DNA from: Nocardia uniformis NBRC 13702
Lineage (GTDB): Bacteria; Actinomycetota; Actinomycetes; Mycobacteriales; Mycobacteriaceae
Length of the DNA: 64,000 bases
Direction: 5' to 3'
NCBI RefSeq assembly: GCF_001613345.1
Contig: NZ_BDCE01000064.1
Coordinates: 143,708-207,707 of the forward strand
This document shows positions 41,654 to 50,395 of this stretch, piece after piece. The position numbers were made by a program, and so were the translations under genes. Position 1 is the first letter of the stretch, and each line of letters starts with the position of its first letter. The notes under the pieces were generated by a model. That model searched no databases and was not told the DNA's origin. It saw only the letters and a program-made list of their open reading frames with translations.

Positions 41654-42370
41654 TCAGTCGGGCGGAAGCAGGTCCGGACGCCGCGCCCGGGTGCGTCGCA
41701 GGGATTGTTCGCGACGCCAGGCTTCGATTTTGGCGTGATTGCCCGACAGCAGGATTTCCGGGACCTCGAGGTCGCGCCAGGACACCGGGCGGGTGTAGCT
41801 GGGGCCTTCGAGGAGTCCGTCGGAGAACGAATCCTGTTCATGGGATTGCTGATTGCCCAGCACGCCGGGAATGAGGCGTACGACCGCTTCGGTCATGACC
41901 AGGACGGCGGCCTCACCGCCGATCAGGACGTAGTCGCCAATGCTGACCTCTTCGACGCGGACGCGGCGGGCGGCATCATCGAAGACGCGTTGGTCGATCC
42001 CCTCGTAACGACCGCAGGCGAAGACGAGATGCTTTTCCGCAGACCATCTTTCGGCGGTTCGCTGGGTGAACGGCACGCCTGCGGGGGTGGGTACGACCAG
42101 GAGCGCGTCGTCCGGGCACACCTCGTCCAGGGCGGGACCCCACACGGTCGGTTTCATGACCATGCCGGGGCCGCCACCGTAGGGGGAATCGTCGACCGCC
42201 TTGTGCACATCGTGCGTCCAGCGACGCAGGTCGTGGACGTCGACTTCCAGAATGCCCTTATCGATGGCCTTGCCCAGCAAGGCCGTTCGCATCGGCTCCA
42301 GGTATTCCGGGAATATGGTGACGACGTCGATTCGGAGCGCAGCGGAGGATCCCTCGGTGCGTGTGCGCAT
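41654..42370 (-). CDS. trmD: tRNA (guanine37-N1)-methyltransferase
   Basis: Methylates G37 of tRNAs with the SPOUT trefoil knot: DSPYGGGPGMVMKP, FACGRYEGIDQRV, EVSIGDYVLIGGEAAVLVMTEAVVRLIPGVLGN and SFSDGLLEGPSYTRP are all present. 238 aa. Three-base gap to rimM upstream; together with khpA and rpsP it forms the conserved rpsP-khpA-rimM-trmD operon. Confidence 0.96.
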   Translation of the reverse strand: MRTRTEGSSAALRIDVVTIFPEYLEPMRTALLGKAIDKGILEVDVHDLRRWTHDVHKAVDDSPYGGGPGMVMKPTVWGPALDEVCPDDALLVVPTPAGVPFTQRTAERWSAEKHLVFACGRYEGIDQRVFDDAARRVRVEEVSIGDYVLIGGEAAVLVMTEAVVRLIPGVLGNQQSHEQDSFSDGLLEGPSYTRPVSWRDLEVPEILLSGNHAKIEAWRREQSLRRTRARRPDLLPPD

Positions 42371-42373
42371 TCC

Positions 42374-42913
42374 TTACTCCGGATCCAGCAGTCCCTCAGG
42401 GGGATCGATGACGATCAAGCCTTCAGCAATGGAGACCGTCGGCACCATGGCATTGACGAAGGGCACCAAGATCTCTCGGCCGACGGGCGGGAATCCCTCG
42501 GAGGCTTCCACCGAAAGCAGTTCTCCCGCAGCGGAATGAAGAACCTCCTTGACGGTACCGACCACGGTGCCGTCACCGAGTTTCACGGTGAGGCCCTCGA
42601 GTTCGTGGTCGTAGTACTCATCGGAATCATCCTCCGAGGGTGGCAGATCTGCGGTATCCACCACGAATAGCATGCCGCGCAACGCGTCCGCGACCGTGCG
42701 GTCGTCTACGCCCTCGACACGCAGCAGAAGTCGGCCCGAGTGCTCCCGGGCCGACTCCACCACGTATGTCTGCGTCGTCTTCGCGCGCGGCAGCCGACCC
42801 GTGAGGGTGTTACCGGGCGCGAACCGCAGTTCCGGTTCGTCGGTGCGGACTTCTACGACGAGTTCGCCGCGCACTCCGTGCGACTTGGCGACCCGCCCGA
42901 CGACCAGTTCCAC
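42374..42913 (-). CDS. rimM: ribosome maturation factor RimM
   Basis: 16S processing factor that binds S19 during 30S maturation. N-terminal RimM barrel (VVGRVAKSHGVRGELVVEVRTDEPELRFAPG) and C-terminal PRC barrel (YYDHELEGLTVKLGDGTVVGTVKEVLHSAAGELLSV). 179 aa. Its start overlaps the khpA stop by one base. Confidence 0.95.
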   Translation of the reverse strand: MELVVGRVAKSHGVRGELVVEVRTDEPELRFAPGNTLTGRLPRAKTTQTYVVESAREHSGRLLLRVEGVDDRTVADALRGMLFVVDTADLPPSEDDSDEYYDHELEGLTVKLGDGTVVGTVKEVLHSAAGELLSVEASEGFPPVGREILVPFVNAMVPTVSIAEGLIVIDPPEGLLDPE

Positions 42914-43155
42914 TACTGATCCGTGTCGACCACGTCGACGCGGATGCCCTTACCGCCGATTCCGGCGACCAGGGTGCGCAGCGCGGTCGCGGTGCGACCA
43001 CCTCGTCCGATCACCTTGCCCAGATCGTCCGGATGCACATGCACCTCGACGGTGCGGCCACGACGGCTGGTGATCAGCTCGACCTGGACGTCGTCGGGAT
43101 TGGCGACGATGCCGCGAACGAGGTGTTCGACGGCGTCGGCAACAACGGCGCTCAT
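42913..43155 (-). CDS. khpA: KH-domain RNA-binding protein KhpA
   Basis: An 80-aa protein made of one type-II KH domain with the GxxG loop in DLGKVIGRGGRTATALRTLV. KhpA usually pairs with KhpB and binds many RNAs. Always found between rpsP and rimM in actinobacteria, as here (two bases from rpsP, one-base overlap with rimM). Confidence 0.94.
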   Translation of the reverse strand: MSAVVADAVEHLVRGIVANPDDVQVELITSRRGRTVEVHVHPDDLGKVIGRGGRTATALRTLVAGIGGKGIRVDVVDTDQ

Positions 43156-43157
43156 AC

Positions 43158-43607
43158 TTATTCGGCGGCTTCGGTGGCGGCCTCGGCGGGCGCGGCCTCG
43201 GCAGCGGCCTCGTCCTTCTTGGCGGCCTTCTTCTTCGGGGTGGTGGCCTCGGCGCGCGGCTCGCTGTCGGCGGCGGCCAGCGCGGCGTTGAAGAGGTCCA
43301 GCTTGGACACCTTCGGCGCCTTCACCTTGAGGGTGCCCTCGGCGCCCGGCAGGCCCTTGAACTTCTGCCAGTCACCGGTGATCTCCAGCAGACGCTGAAC
43401 GGGCTCGGTCGGCTGCGCGCCGACACCCAGCCAGTACTGCACGCGCTCGGAATCGATCTCGATGAGCGAGGGCTCTTCCTTCGGCTGGTAGATGCCGATG
43501 GACTCGATGGCGCGGCCATCACGACGGGTGCGCGCGTCGGCGACGACGACGCGGTACTGCGGGTTGCGGATCTTGCCCATACGGGTCAGCTTGATCTTGA
43601 CAGCCAT
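43158..43607 (-). CDS. rpsP: 30S ribosomal protein S16
   Basis: Ribosomal protein S16: MAVKIKLTRMGKIRNPQYRVVVADARTRRDGRAIESIGIYQP is diagnostic, followed by the usual GVGAQPTEPVQRLLEITGDW. The C-terminal about 40 residues are an Ala/Glu/Lys-rich extension (PKKKAAKKDEAAAEAAPAEA) typical of actinobacteria. 149 aa, ATG 43607. First gene of the rpsP operon. Confidence 0.96.
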   Translation of the reverse strand: MAVKIKLTRMGKIRNPQYRVVVADARTRRDGRAIESIGIYQPKEEPSLIEIDSERVQYWLGVGAQPTEPVQRLLEITGDWQKFKGLPGAEGTLKVKAPKVSKLDLFNAALAAADSEPRAEATTPKKKAAKKDEAAAEAAPAEAATEAAE

Positions 43608-43883
43608 GAGTAGCTGATGCCTTTCACATGCGGCCACCACCGGGGCGGCCTGGTTGGTCACGGTCGCAATTCAGCAGCCCGCGCAGGGCGCGGACCCGGT
43701 TTTGCGTTGAGTGTGTGACCGCCGCGCGGTACGTAACCGGAGACGGGCTGCACTGTCCTGAATGCGGACGATCGATCATTCTGCCAGACGGGTCCCGGGC
43801 GGCAGAAATCGCCCTCGCCCGAGGAGAACGCCGAGCGCAGCCCATCGAATCTCATGACGCGATGGGCCGGCTTACCAGGCTCG

Positions 43884-43991
43884 TCAGTGGCCGGAACTGC
43901 CGTGTCCGGAGCTACCGGAGCTCAGGAACTTCACGATCAGTCCGGCGAGTACGGCCGTGAGCAGGCTCTCTACAGATCCCAAGGTCAACAC
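43884..43991 (-). CDS. possible 35-aa small membrane protein
   Basis: A short frame (GTG 43991 or TTG 43988) encodes a hydrophobic helix (SVESLLTAVLAGLIVKFLSS) and a Gly/Ser/His tail ending GSSGHGSSGH. The layout, one helix and a flexible polar tail, is that of a real small membrane peptide. The start signal is weak (GATGAG too close). It lies in the 43608-44076 gap, which otherwise shows only a plus-strand frame with two CxxC-like pairs that I do not trust. Confidence 0.4.
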   Translation of the reverse strand: MLTLGSVESLLTAVLAGLIVKFLSSGSSGHGSSGH

Positions 43992-44076
43992 CTCATCAGG
44001 TTGGGCTACACAAACATGTGAAGCATGACCCATTCACTTCCTTCGCGCGGGTGGAATGGTCACACTCGGCCGCCAA

Positions 44077-45171
44077 TCAGCGGTGACCGGTGACCGGGTC
44101 GCGGCGGTCGTAGACGCGGCCACGCAGGACCACCCAGGCGGGTGCCGCGAGAACGTCCGGCCCCAGGCGTGGATCTTGCTGGTAGACAACGAAATCCGCC
44201 GGTGCCCCGGCTTCGATACCGGGCCGCCCGAGCCAGGCGCGGGCATCCCAGGAGGAAGCACCCAGGGCGTCGTGGCGGGACATGCCCGCGCCCGCGAGAG
44301 CGGCGATCTCATCGGCGATGCGGCCGTGCCGAATGGACCCGCCCGCGTCGGTGCCGGTGTAAATCGGGATTCCGGCCTCGTGGGCCTTGGCGACCGTCTC
44401 ACGGGAGCGGCGGTGCAGATCGCGCATGTGGGCGGCGTAGATCGGGAACTTGCCCGCGCCGTCGGCGATTCCGGGAAAGGTGTCGATATTGATCAAGGTC
44501 GGCACCAGCGCGGTGCCCTGCGCGGCCATCATCGCGATGGTGTCGTCGGTGAGGCCGGTGCCGTGTTCGATGCAGTCGATCCCGGCGTCGAGCAGCCCGA
44601 AGAGGGCATCCTCGCCGAAGACATGCGCGGTGACGCGGGCGCCTTCACGGTGCGCGGCGTCGACGGCCTCCTTCAGGATGGCATCGCTCCACAGCGGACT
44701 CAGGTCGCCGACCGACCGGTCGATCCAGTCACCGACGATCTTCACCCAGCCATCGCCGCGCCGCGCCTGCTCGGCGATGATCTCGGGCAGATCGCGCTCA
44801 TCGTCGAGTTCTATGCCGAGTTCGCGGATATAGCGCTTGGGCCGGGCGATATGCCGCCCCGCTCGAATGATCTTCGGCAGATCCGCGCGGTCATCGATGA
44901 AGTGAGTGTCGATAGGCGATCCGGCATCGCGCAACAGCAGCGCCCCCGCATCGCGTTCGACCTCGGCCTGCTCGACCGCACCGTCGTGATCCTCGTGCCC
45001 GCCGCCGTAGCGAATGCCCACATGGCAGTGGGCATCCACCAGGCCGGGCACGATCCACCCTGTGTCGCACAGTGTTTCGGCCTCCGGCACCGGTTCGAAC
45101 GAGATCGACCCATCCCGCACCCACAGGTCACGCACGTCATCGTCCGGCAGTACCACGCCCCGCAGATGCAT
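44077..45171 (-). CDS. amidohydrolase-family metal-dependent hydrolase
   Basis: A 364-aa amidohydrolase: metal motif PGLVDAHCHVGI (HxH), further His ligands in ARVTAHVFGED and CIEHGTGLTDD, and Asp in IYTGTDAGGSIRHG. The C-terminal composite-sandwich part (GRPGIEAGAPADFVVYQQDPRLGP) is standard. Related to the imidazolonepropionase/prolidase-like branch; substrate unknown. It occupies the place of M. tuberculosis Rv2915c, next to ffh. ATG 45171 (MHLRGVVLPDDDV) is chosen; the open frame reaches 45255. Confidence 0.88.
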   Translation of the reverse strand: MHLRGVVLPDDDVRDLWVRDGSISFEPVPEAETLCDTGWIVPGLVDAHCHVGIRYGGGHEDHDGAVEQAEVERDAGALLLRDAGSPIDTHFIDDRADLPKIIRAGRHIARPKRYIRELGIELDDERDLPEIIAEQARRGDGWVKIVGDWIDRSVGDLSPLWSDAILKEAVDAAHREGARVTAHVFGEDALFGLLDAGIDCIEHGTGLTDDTIAMMAAQGTALVPTLINIDTFPGIADGAGKFPIYAAHMRDLHRRSRETVAKAHEAGIPIYTGTDAGGSIRHGRIADEIAALAGAGMSRHDALGASSWDARAWLGRPGIEAGAPADFVVYQQDPRLGPDVLAAPAWVVLRGRVYDRRDPVTGHR

Positions 45172-45281
45172 ACCGGCCTCCTGATCTTGTTCGGCGGACG
45201 TCCTATCGCAGTATGACTGGAGTGGATGGTCGCCGCACCGCTGTCCAGACGGCACACGGGCCGTGATCAGCGGTGGGATAT

Positions 45282-45320
45282 GACTCGGCCCCCGACGCCG
45301 TACGCGCCGGGGGCCGTGTC
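45282..45320 (-). terminator. GC-rich hairpin downstream of ffh
   Basis: CGGCCCCCG (45286-45294) pairs with CGGGGGCCG (45308-45316), with outer GAC/GTC pairs after one mismatch. It lies 11 bp beyond the ffh stop, in the gap before the amidohydrolase start. Confidence 0.7.
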
Positions 45321-45330
45321 CGCTGTCGCC

Positions 45331-46902
45331 CTAGTTCTTCGGGAACTTCAGCTTCGACAGATCGAAACCTTCGAGCCCCGGCGGCAATTCGTTGAGTCCC
45401 TCCGGCAGCTTCGAGATATCCGGCATTCCGGCGGGCATACCGCCGGGCAGGCCGGGCATACCCGGGAAGCCGCCACGGATCTTCGGCTGGGTCGGCCCGC
45501 GACCGCCCTTCTTGCCCTTCTTCCCCTTCTTGCCCTTACCGCCGCCGCCACGCGCGCCCGGCATGCCGAACTGGCGGCTCATCGCGCCCATCATCTTCTT
45601 GGCCTCGAAGAACCGGTCGACGAGCTGATTGACCTCGGAGACGCTGACGCCGGAACCATTGGCGATGCGTAGGCGGCGCGAAGCGTTGATGATCTTCGGG
45701 TTGTCGCGCTCGGTGGGCGTCATACCGCGAATAATGGCCTGTACCCGGTCGAGCTGCTTGTCGTCGACCTGGGCGAGGACATCCTTCATCTGGCCCGCGC
45801 CGGGCAGCATGCCGAGCAGGTTGCCGATGGGACCCATTTTGCGAATGGCGAGCATCTGGTCGAGGAAGTCCTCGAGGGTGAGCTCACCGGAGCCGATCTT
45901 GCGGGCGGCCTCCTCGGCCTGGGTGGCGTCGTAGACCTGTTCGGCCTGCTCGATCAGGGTGAGCAGATCACCCATGCCGAGAATGCGGCTGGCCATGCGG
46001 TCCGGGTGGAAGACGTCGAAGTCCTCGAGCTTCTCACCGGTGGACGCGAACATAATGGGCTGGCCGGTGATCTCACGCACCGACAGCGCCGCACCACCGC
46101 GGGCGTCACCGTCGAGCTTGGTGAGCACCACACCGGTGAAGCCGACACCGTCGCGGAAGGCCTCGGCGGTCGAGACCGCGTCCTGACCGATCATGGCGTC
46201 GAGGACGAACAGGATCTCGTCCGGCTGCACGGCATCGCGAATACCGGCGGCCTGCGACATCAGTTCGGCGTCGATACCGAGGCGACCCGCGGTATCGACG
46301 ATGACAATGTCGTATTGCTTCTGCCTGGCCTCTTCGATACCGGCGCGGGCCACCTCGACCGGATCGGCCGCGGAGACACCGAGGGCGTTCTCGCCACCGC
46401 CGATGGAGGTACCCGGGTGCGGCGCGAAGGTCGGCACCCCGGCACGCTCACCGACCACCTGCAGCTGGGTTACGGCACCCGGGCGCTGCAGGTCGCAGGC
46501 GACGAGCAGCGGCTGATGCCCCTGCCCCTTCAGCCATTTCGCGAGCTTGCCCGCGAGGGTGGTCTTACCGGCACCCTGCAGACCGGCCAGCATGATGACC
46601 GTCGGCGCGGTCTTGGCGAACTGCAGCCGCCGGGTCTCGCCGCCGAGGATATTGACGAGTTCCTCGTTGACGATCTTGACGACCTGCTGCGCGGGGTTCA
46701 GCGCCGCGGAGACCTCAGCGCCCTTGGCGCGCTCCTTGATCCGCGCTATGAAGCCGCGCACCACGGGCAGCGCGACGTCCGCTTCGAGCAGGGCGAGCCG
46801 GATTTCTCGGGCGGTCGCGTCGATATCGGCCGGTGACAGGCGCCCTTTCCCACGAAGGTCCTTGAGGGCACCGGCCAACCGGTCGGACAGGGATTCGAAC
46901 AC
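45331..46902 (-). CDS. ffh: signal recognition particle protein Ffh
   Basis: The SRP GTPase that targets nascent membrane proteins. N domain (MFESLSDRLAGALKDLRGKGRLSPADIDATARE), G domain with P-loop GLQGAGKTTLAGKLA, DTAGRL and TKLDGDARGGAAL, and M domain (IGNLLGMLPGAGQM ... SGVSVSEVNQLVDRFFEAKKMM). The C-terminus after about residue 435 is Gly/Lys- then Met/Pro/Gly-rich (KGKKGKKGKKGG; GMPGLPGGMPAGMPD). 523 aa. Its receptor gene ftsY is also in the window. Confidence 0.96.
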   Translation of the reverse strand: MFESLSDRLAGALKDLRGKGRLSPADIDATAREIRLALLEADVALPVVRGFIARIKERAKGAEVSAALNPAQQVVKIVNEELVNILGGETRRLQFAKTAPTVIMLAGLQGAGKTTLAGKLAKWLKGQGHQPLLVACDLQRPGAVTQLQVVGERAGVPTFAPHPGTSIGGGENALGVSAADPVEVARAGIEEARQKQYDIVIVDTAGRLGIDAELMSQAAGIRDAVQPDEILFVLDAMIGQDAVSTAEAFRDGVGFTGVVLTKLDGDARGGAALSVREITGQPIMFASTGEKLEDFDVFHPDRMASRILGMGDLLTLIEQAEQVYDATQAEEAARKIGSGELTLEDFLDQMLAIRKMGPIGNLLGMLPGAGQMKDVLAQVDDKQLDRVQAIIRGMTPTERDNPKIINASRRLRIANGSGVSVSEVNQLVDRFFEAKKMMGAMSRQFGMPGARGGGGKGKKGKKGKKGGRGPTQPKIRGGFPGMPGLPGGMPAGMPDISKLPEGLNELPPGLEGFDLSKLKFPKN

Positions 46903-46969
46903 CGATCGCGCTCCTGATCTCGAGGGACGTCACTCTCGGTACCAGGGTAGTGGGATCGGGCGCCAGACG

Positions 46970-47284
46970 TTATTCCAGGTCGCGCCGCGTGGTCGCGGCA
47001 GGGCGACGCAGGTCGTGGTTTTCGGTGACCACCATGCCCACGGCTTCGCGCGCGGTGAGGCCGAGTCCGAGGGCGAGACCGTCCAGCATCGCCCATTCGG
47101 AGTCGGTGGGCGGTTGCCCCGTGGCGACGGCGGAGGCGATGGTCATGGCGGTCACCGCCTGCTGACCGGAGAGGGTGCGGCCGGGCAACCAGGACACCAC
47201 CCAGCGATCACCGCCGACACAGCGCGCGATGTGCGAGGTCATGTCCGACGTCATCATTGACGCGGATACCACTTCAATTGCCAC
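46970..47284 (-). CDS. 104-aa hypothetical protein (WLPGRTL motif)
   Basis: A small protein of unknown function with a recognisable pattern WVVSWLPGRTLSGQQAVTAMTIASAV and a second helical part (PPTDSEWAMLDGLALGLGLTAREAVGMV). Similar short proteins with WLPGRTL--QA--AM occur in actinobacteria and are uncharacterised. ATG 47284 has TGAGGGGAGCAGG in front. Independent transcription between glnD and ffh. Confidence 0.7.
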   Translation of the reverse strand: MAIEVVSASMMTSDMTSHIARCVGGDRWVVSWLPGRTLSGQQAVTAMTIASAVATGQPPTDSEWAMLDGLALGLGLTAREAVGMVVTENHDLRRPAATTRRDLE

Positions 47285-47386
47285 CGACCTGCTCCCCTCA
47301 TGCTCGCGATAGCTTTCTTTGAGGGGATATTAGGGGCCCGAACGGGACGCACATAGGTATTCCAGCAAATTGCACGCAACGATCCG

Positions 47387-47419
47387 ATTAACTGGCAAAC
47401 GCGGGGTTTGCCAGTTAAT
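47387..47419. terminator. perfect 14-bp inverted repeat between glnD and the 104-aa gene
   Basis: ATTAACTGGCAAAC and GTTTGCCAGTTAAT form a perfect palindrome with a 5-base centre. It is AT-richer than normal terminators of this genome. It lies 66 bp past the glnD stop and 103 bp before the 104-aa gene, so it may end glnD transcription or be an operator for the small gene. Confidence 0.5.
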
Positions 47420-47484
47420 GCCGCATCCTAGCGATCGGTCAGAAAACTCTACTGGATTCTGTTTTTGTGTCCGATTCGAGCGCT

Positions 47485-49923
47485 TTATTCGGTTGTTTCG
47501 ACCCTCGGTTGCTGCGGGGGTACCACCGAAAGCACGGCCGCCGCAATCTCCGCACGTCGCTGCGGCGTATCGCCGTCACCGAGATCCAGGCAGAAAGCAT
47601 CCACCACGGCCGCGCCCATGGTGACCACTTTCGCCCAACTCACATTCGTACCGACCGCGGCGAGCGCGCCCGCCAAACGGCTGAGTAATCCGATTCGGTC
47701 CTCGGCGCGCAATTCCAACAGCACCCGTCCCGGTTCACCGGTTTCCGACCAGATCACGCGCGGCTGCGCCTGTGCGTACGGGCTGAGTTGGGTACCGCCC
47801 GCATCGCGTTCCTTGCGCGCCAACACTTCCGCGAGGTTCAAATCGCCATTGATTGCCCGGATCAATTCCTGGCGCAACAGGCCCGGATCCGGCGGATCAC
47901 CGAAGCGCGGTACCACCACAAAGGTGTCGATCGCCGAATTGCCGACACTGCCGAGCGAGGCCGACAGCACCCGCAGCGAGTGCACCGCCAGCACTCCGGC
48001 CGCATCCGACAGCAGACCGGGTGTGTCGGGAGCGACGACGGTGACGAGGTGGGTATAGCGGCCCTCCCCCGGGCGCAGGTCGACATGGACGCCGCCGCCC
48101 TCGGCCTTGGCGATCAGCTCCGCGGGGATCGGATCCGGTTCGGGCAGTTCCTCACCCGCCATGGCGAGCCTGCAGCGGCGCACCAGTTCCGCGATGAGCG
48201 AGGCCTTCCAATCGCTCCATACACCGGGCCCGGTGGCCAGGGAATCCGCTTCCGCCAGGGCGTGCAGCGAATCGAGCAATTGCGCGTCACCGTCGAGGGC
48301 CTTCACCACCCGCTGCACCGTATCCGGGTCCTCGAGATCACGGCGGGTGGCGGTATCGGGCAGCAGCAGGTGGTGGCGCACGATCGCCGACAGCGTCCGC
48401 ACATCCGAGGGCCACAGCCCGAGCCGGCGCCCGATCTGGGTGGCGAGTTCGGCGCCGACCACACTGTGGTCCTCGGGACGGCCCTTGCCGAGATCGTGCA
48501 GCAGTGCGCCCAACAGCAGCAGATCCGGACGGGCCACCCGGGTGGACAGGGCACTGGCCTGCGCGACCGCCTCCACCAGATGCCGATCCACCGTCCAGGT
48601 GTGGATGGCATCGCGCGGCGGGAGGTCGCGCACCACACCCCATTCCGGAAAGAGCCTGCCCCACAGACCCGTTCGATCCAATGCCTCGACGGCGTCGATC
48701 GCATTGCGACCCGAACCCAGCAGCACCAGCAGGTCATTGAGCGCTTCCCTGGGCCACGGCTGGCGCAGCTCCGGCGCATCCTCCGACAACCGGTTCAAGG
48801 TGGTGGCCGACATGGGCAGTCCGGTCTGCGCCGAGGCCGCGGCGACCCGCAGGATCAGCCCGGGATCGCGCTGCGGCCGCGCATCCCGCGCCAGCACCAC
48901 CTCACCGGCGTGCTCGACCACCCCCTCATCGAGTGGTCGACGCACCGGCATCCGGCGCAGTCGGGCAAGTCCCCTGCGGGGCAACGCGTTCGCGGCCGTC
49001 CGCAGACCGACATCCACGGAATAGCTGACCGTGCGCGCCGCATCCGACAGCGTGCGGGCGAGATCGAAGCGGTCGCCGATGCGCAGGGCCGCGCCGATTT
49101 CGTCGGCGTCCTGGGCGCGCAATTGGTCGCGGGCGCGGCCGGCGACCCGGTGCAGCTCGGTGCGAACATCGAGCAGTCGCCGGTGCGCCTGGGTGAGCCC
49201 GCCGCCGGGCACATCCGGACCGAGACCCGGCATGGCATCGGTCAATTGGGCAATGGCAAGGGCATCGAGCAGTTGGATATCGCGCAGTCCGCCGCGCCCG
49301 TTCTTGAGATCGGGTTCGGCGCGGTGCGCGATCTCACCGCTTCTGCGCCAGCGGGTTTCGGCCTGTTCGATGAGACCGTCGAAGCGGGAACGGATTCCGG
49401 CACGCCAGTCGCGGCGCACCCCGCTGATGAGCACATTGCTCAGGCCCTCGTCACCGACGATATGGCGCGCCTCCAGCATGCCGAGGGCGGCGGTCAGGTC
49501 GTCGGAGGCGACCCGCAGCGCCTGCGGCACGGTGCGCACGCTGTGGTCGAGTTTGATGTGGGCGTCCCACAGCGGATACCAGAGTTGGTCGGCGACCTCG
49601 GCAACCCGTTTCGGATCGACATCGTCGTAGAGCAACACCAGATCCAGATCCGAGTACGGCAGCATTTCGCGGCGGCCCAGGCCACCGACCGCGACCACGG
49701 CCAGTCCGCTGTCGGGGGTGATACCGACCTCGGAACCCTTGCTGGTCAGCCATAATTCGAAGAGATCCACCAGCGCCTGACGCAGCGATTCGGAGTCGAG
49801 GCGGGGTATGCGCGAGTTGCCGCCGGACCCTTTCCCGGCCTCGCTCAGCAGTTGGTCTCGGGCCCGGACCAGATCCGACGCCCCATTCGCAACGTGCTCG
49901 TTCCGCGCTTGCTGGAAACCCAC
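47485..49923 (-). CDS. glnD: [protein-PII] nucleotidyltransferase / deadenylylating or uridylyl-removing enzyme
   Basis: Bifunctional sensor that modifies and demodifies PII in response to nitrogen status. Nucleotidyltransferase motif GGLGRREMLPYSDLDLVLLYDD, HD domain LLLGALLHDLGKGRPEDHSVVGAELA, and two C-terminal ACT domains (YTHLVTVVAPDTPGLLSDAAGVLA and RVLLELRAEDRIGLLSRLAGALA). 812 aa. In corynebacteria and mycobacteria this enzyme adenylylates PII instead of uridylylating it. Last gene of amtB-glnB-glnD, 130 bp after glnB. Confidence 0.95.
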   Translation of the reverse strand: MGFQQARNEHVANGASDLVRARDQLLSEAGKGSGGNSRIPRLDSESLRQALVDLFELWLTSKGSEVGITPDSGLAVVAVGGLGRREMLPYSDLDLVLLYDDVDPKRVAEVADQLWYPLWDAHIKLDHSVRTVPQALRVASDDLTAALGMLEARHIVGDEGLSNVLISGVRRDWRAGIRSRFDGLIEQAETRWRRSGEIAHRAEPDLKNGRGGLRDIQLLDALAIAQLTDAMPGLGPDVPGGGLTQAHRRLLDVRTELHRVAGRARDQLRAQDADEIGAALRIGDRFDLARTLSDAARTVSYSVDVGLRTAANALPRRGLARLRRMPVRRPLDEGVVEHAGEVVLARDARPQRDPGLILRVAAASAQTGLPMSATTLNRLSEDAPELRQPWPREALNDLLVLLGSGRNAIDAVEALDRTGLWGRLFPEWGVVRDLPPRDAIHTWTVDRHLVEAVAQASALSTRVARPDLLLLGALLHDLGKGRPEDHSVVGAELATQIGRRLGLWPSDVRTLSAIVRHHLLLPDTATRRDLEDPDTVQRVVKALDGDAQLLDSLHALAEADSLATGPGVWSDWKASLIAELVRRCRLAMAGEELPEPDPIPAELIAKAEGGGVHVDLRPGEGRYTHLVTVVAPDTPGLLSDAAGVLAVHSLRVLSASLGSVGNSAIDTFVVVPRFGDPPDPGLLRQELIRAINGDLNLAEVLARKERDAGGTQLSPYAQAQPRVIWSETGEPGRVLLELRAEDRIGLLSRLAGALAAVGTNVSWAKVVTMGAAVVDAFCLDLGDGDTPQRRAEIAAAVLSVVPPQQPRVETTE

Positions 49924-50053
49924 AACCCACCACCCATCTCAGTTGTCGCTGCCTACGGCAACCCCACACACGGTGGCGGCCCCGCACCCGCCGGTTCAGC
50001 CCGACGAGCGCGGGGCCGCGCCCGATCTATTCCGTGCCCGAGAGCCCTACCTC

Positions 50054-50392
50054 TCAGAGCGCGTCGGTGCCACGCTCGCCGGTCCGAACCCGGATAACAC
50101 CCTCGACCGGGGTCACCCACACCTTGCCGTCACCGATCTTGCCGGTGCGCGCGGCCTCGACGATGACCTCGACAACCTTCTCCACAGAAGCGTCGTCCAC
50201 GACCACCTCGACCCGGACCTTCGGGACGAAATCGACCGAGTACTCGGCGCCGCGGTAGACCTCGGTGTGGCCCTTCTGGCGTCCGTAGCCCTGTACCTCG
50301 CTGACGGTCATGCCGAGCACGCCCGCCTGCTCGAGGCCGGACTTCACGTCCTCGAGGGTGAACGGTTTGACGATTGCGGTGATCAGTTTCAT
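50054..50392 (-). CDS. glnB: PII nitrogen-regulatory protein (GlnB/GlnK)
   Basis: Trimeric signal protein that binds ATP/ADP and 2-oxoglutarate. 112 aa; the T-loop GRQKGHTEVYRGAEYSVDF carries Tyr51, the modification site, and the B-loop is VIVEAARTGKIGDGKVWV. Located 3 bp after amtB, the standard amtB-PII pair, so the protein probably gates the ammonium channel (GlnK-like role). Confidence 0.96.
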   Translation of the reverse strand: MKLITAIVKPFTLEDVKSGLEQAGVLGMTVSEVQGYGRQKGHTEVYRGAEYSVDFVPKVRVEVVVDDASVEKVVEVIVEAARTGKIGDGKVWVTPVEGVIRVRTGERGTDAL

Positions 50393-50395
50393 GCG

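Noticed and set aside
43628..43960. 110-codon plus-strand frame with CVEC and CPEC pairs suggesting a zinc ribbon
   Set aside because: Arg/Ser-rich surroundings, no RBS, and it covers the rpsP promoter region. The Cys spacing is probably accidental.
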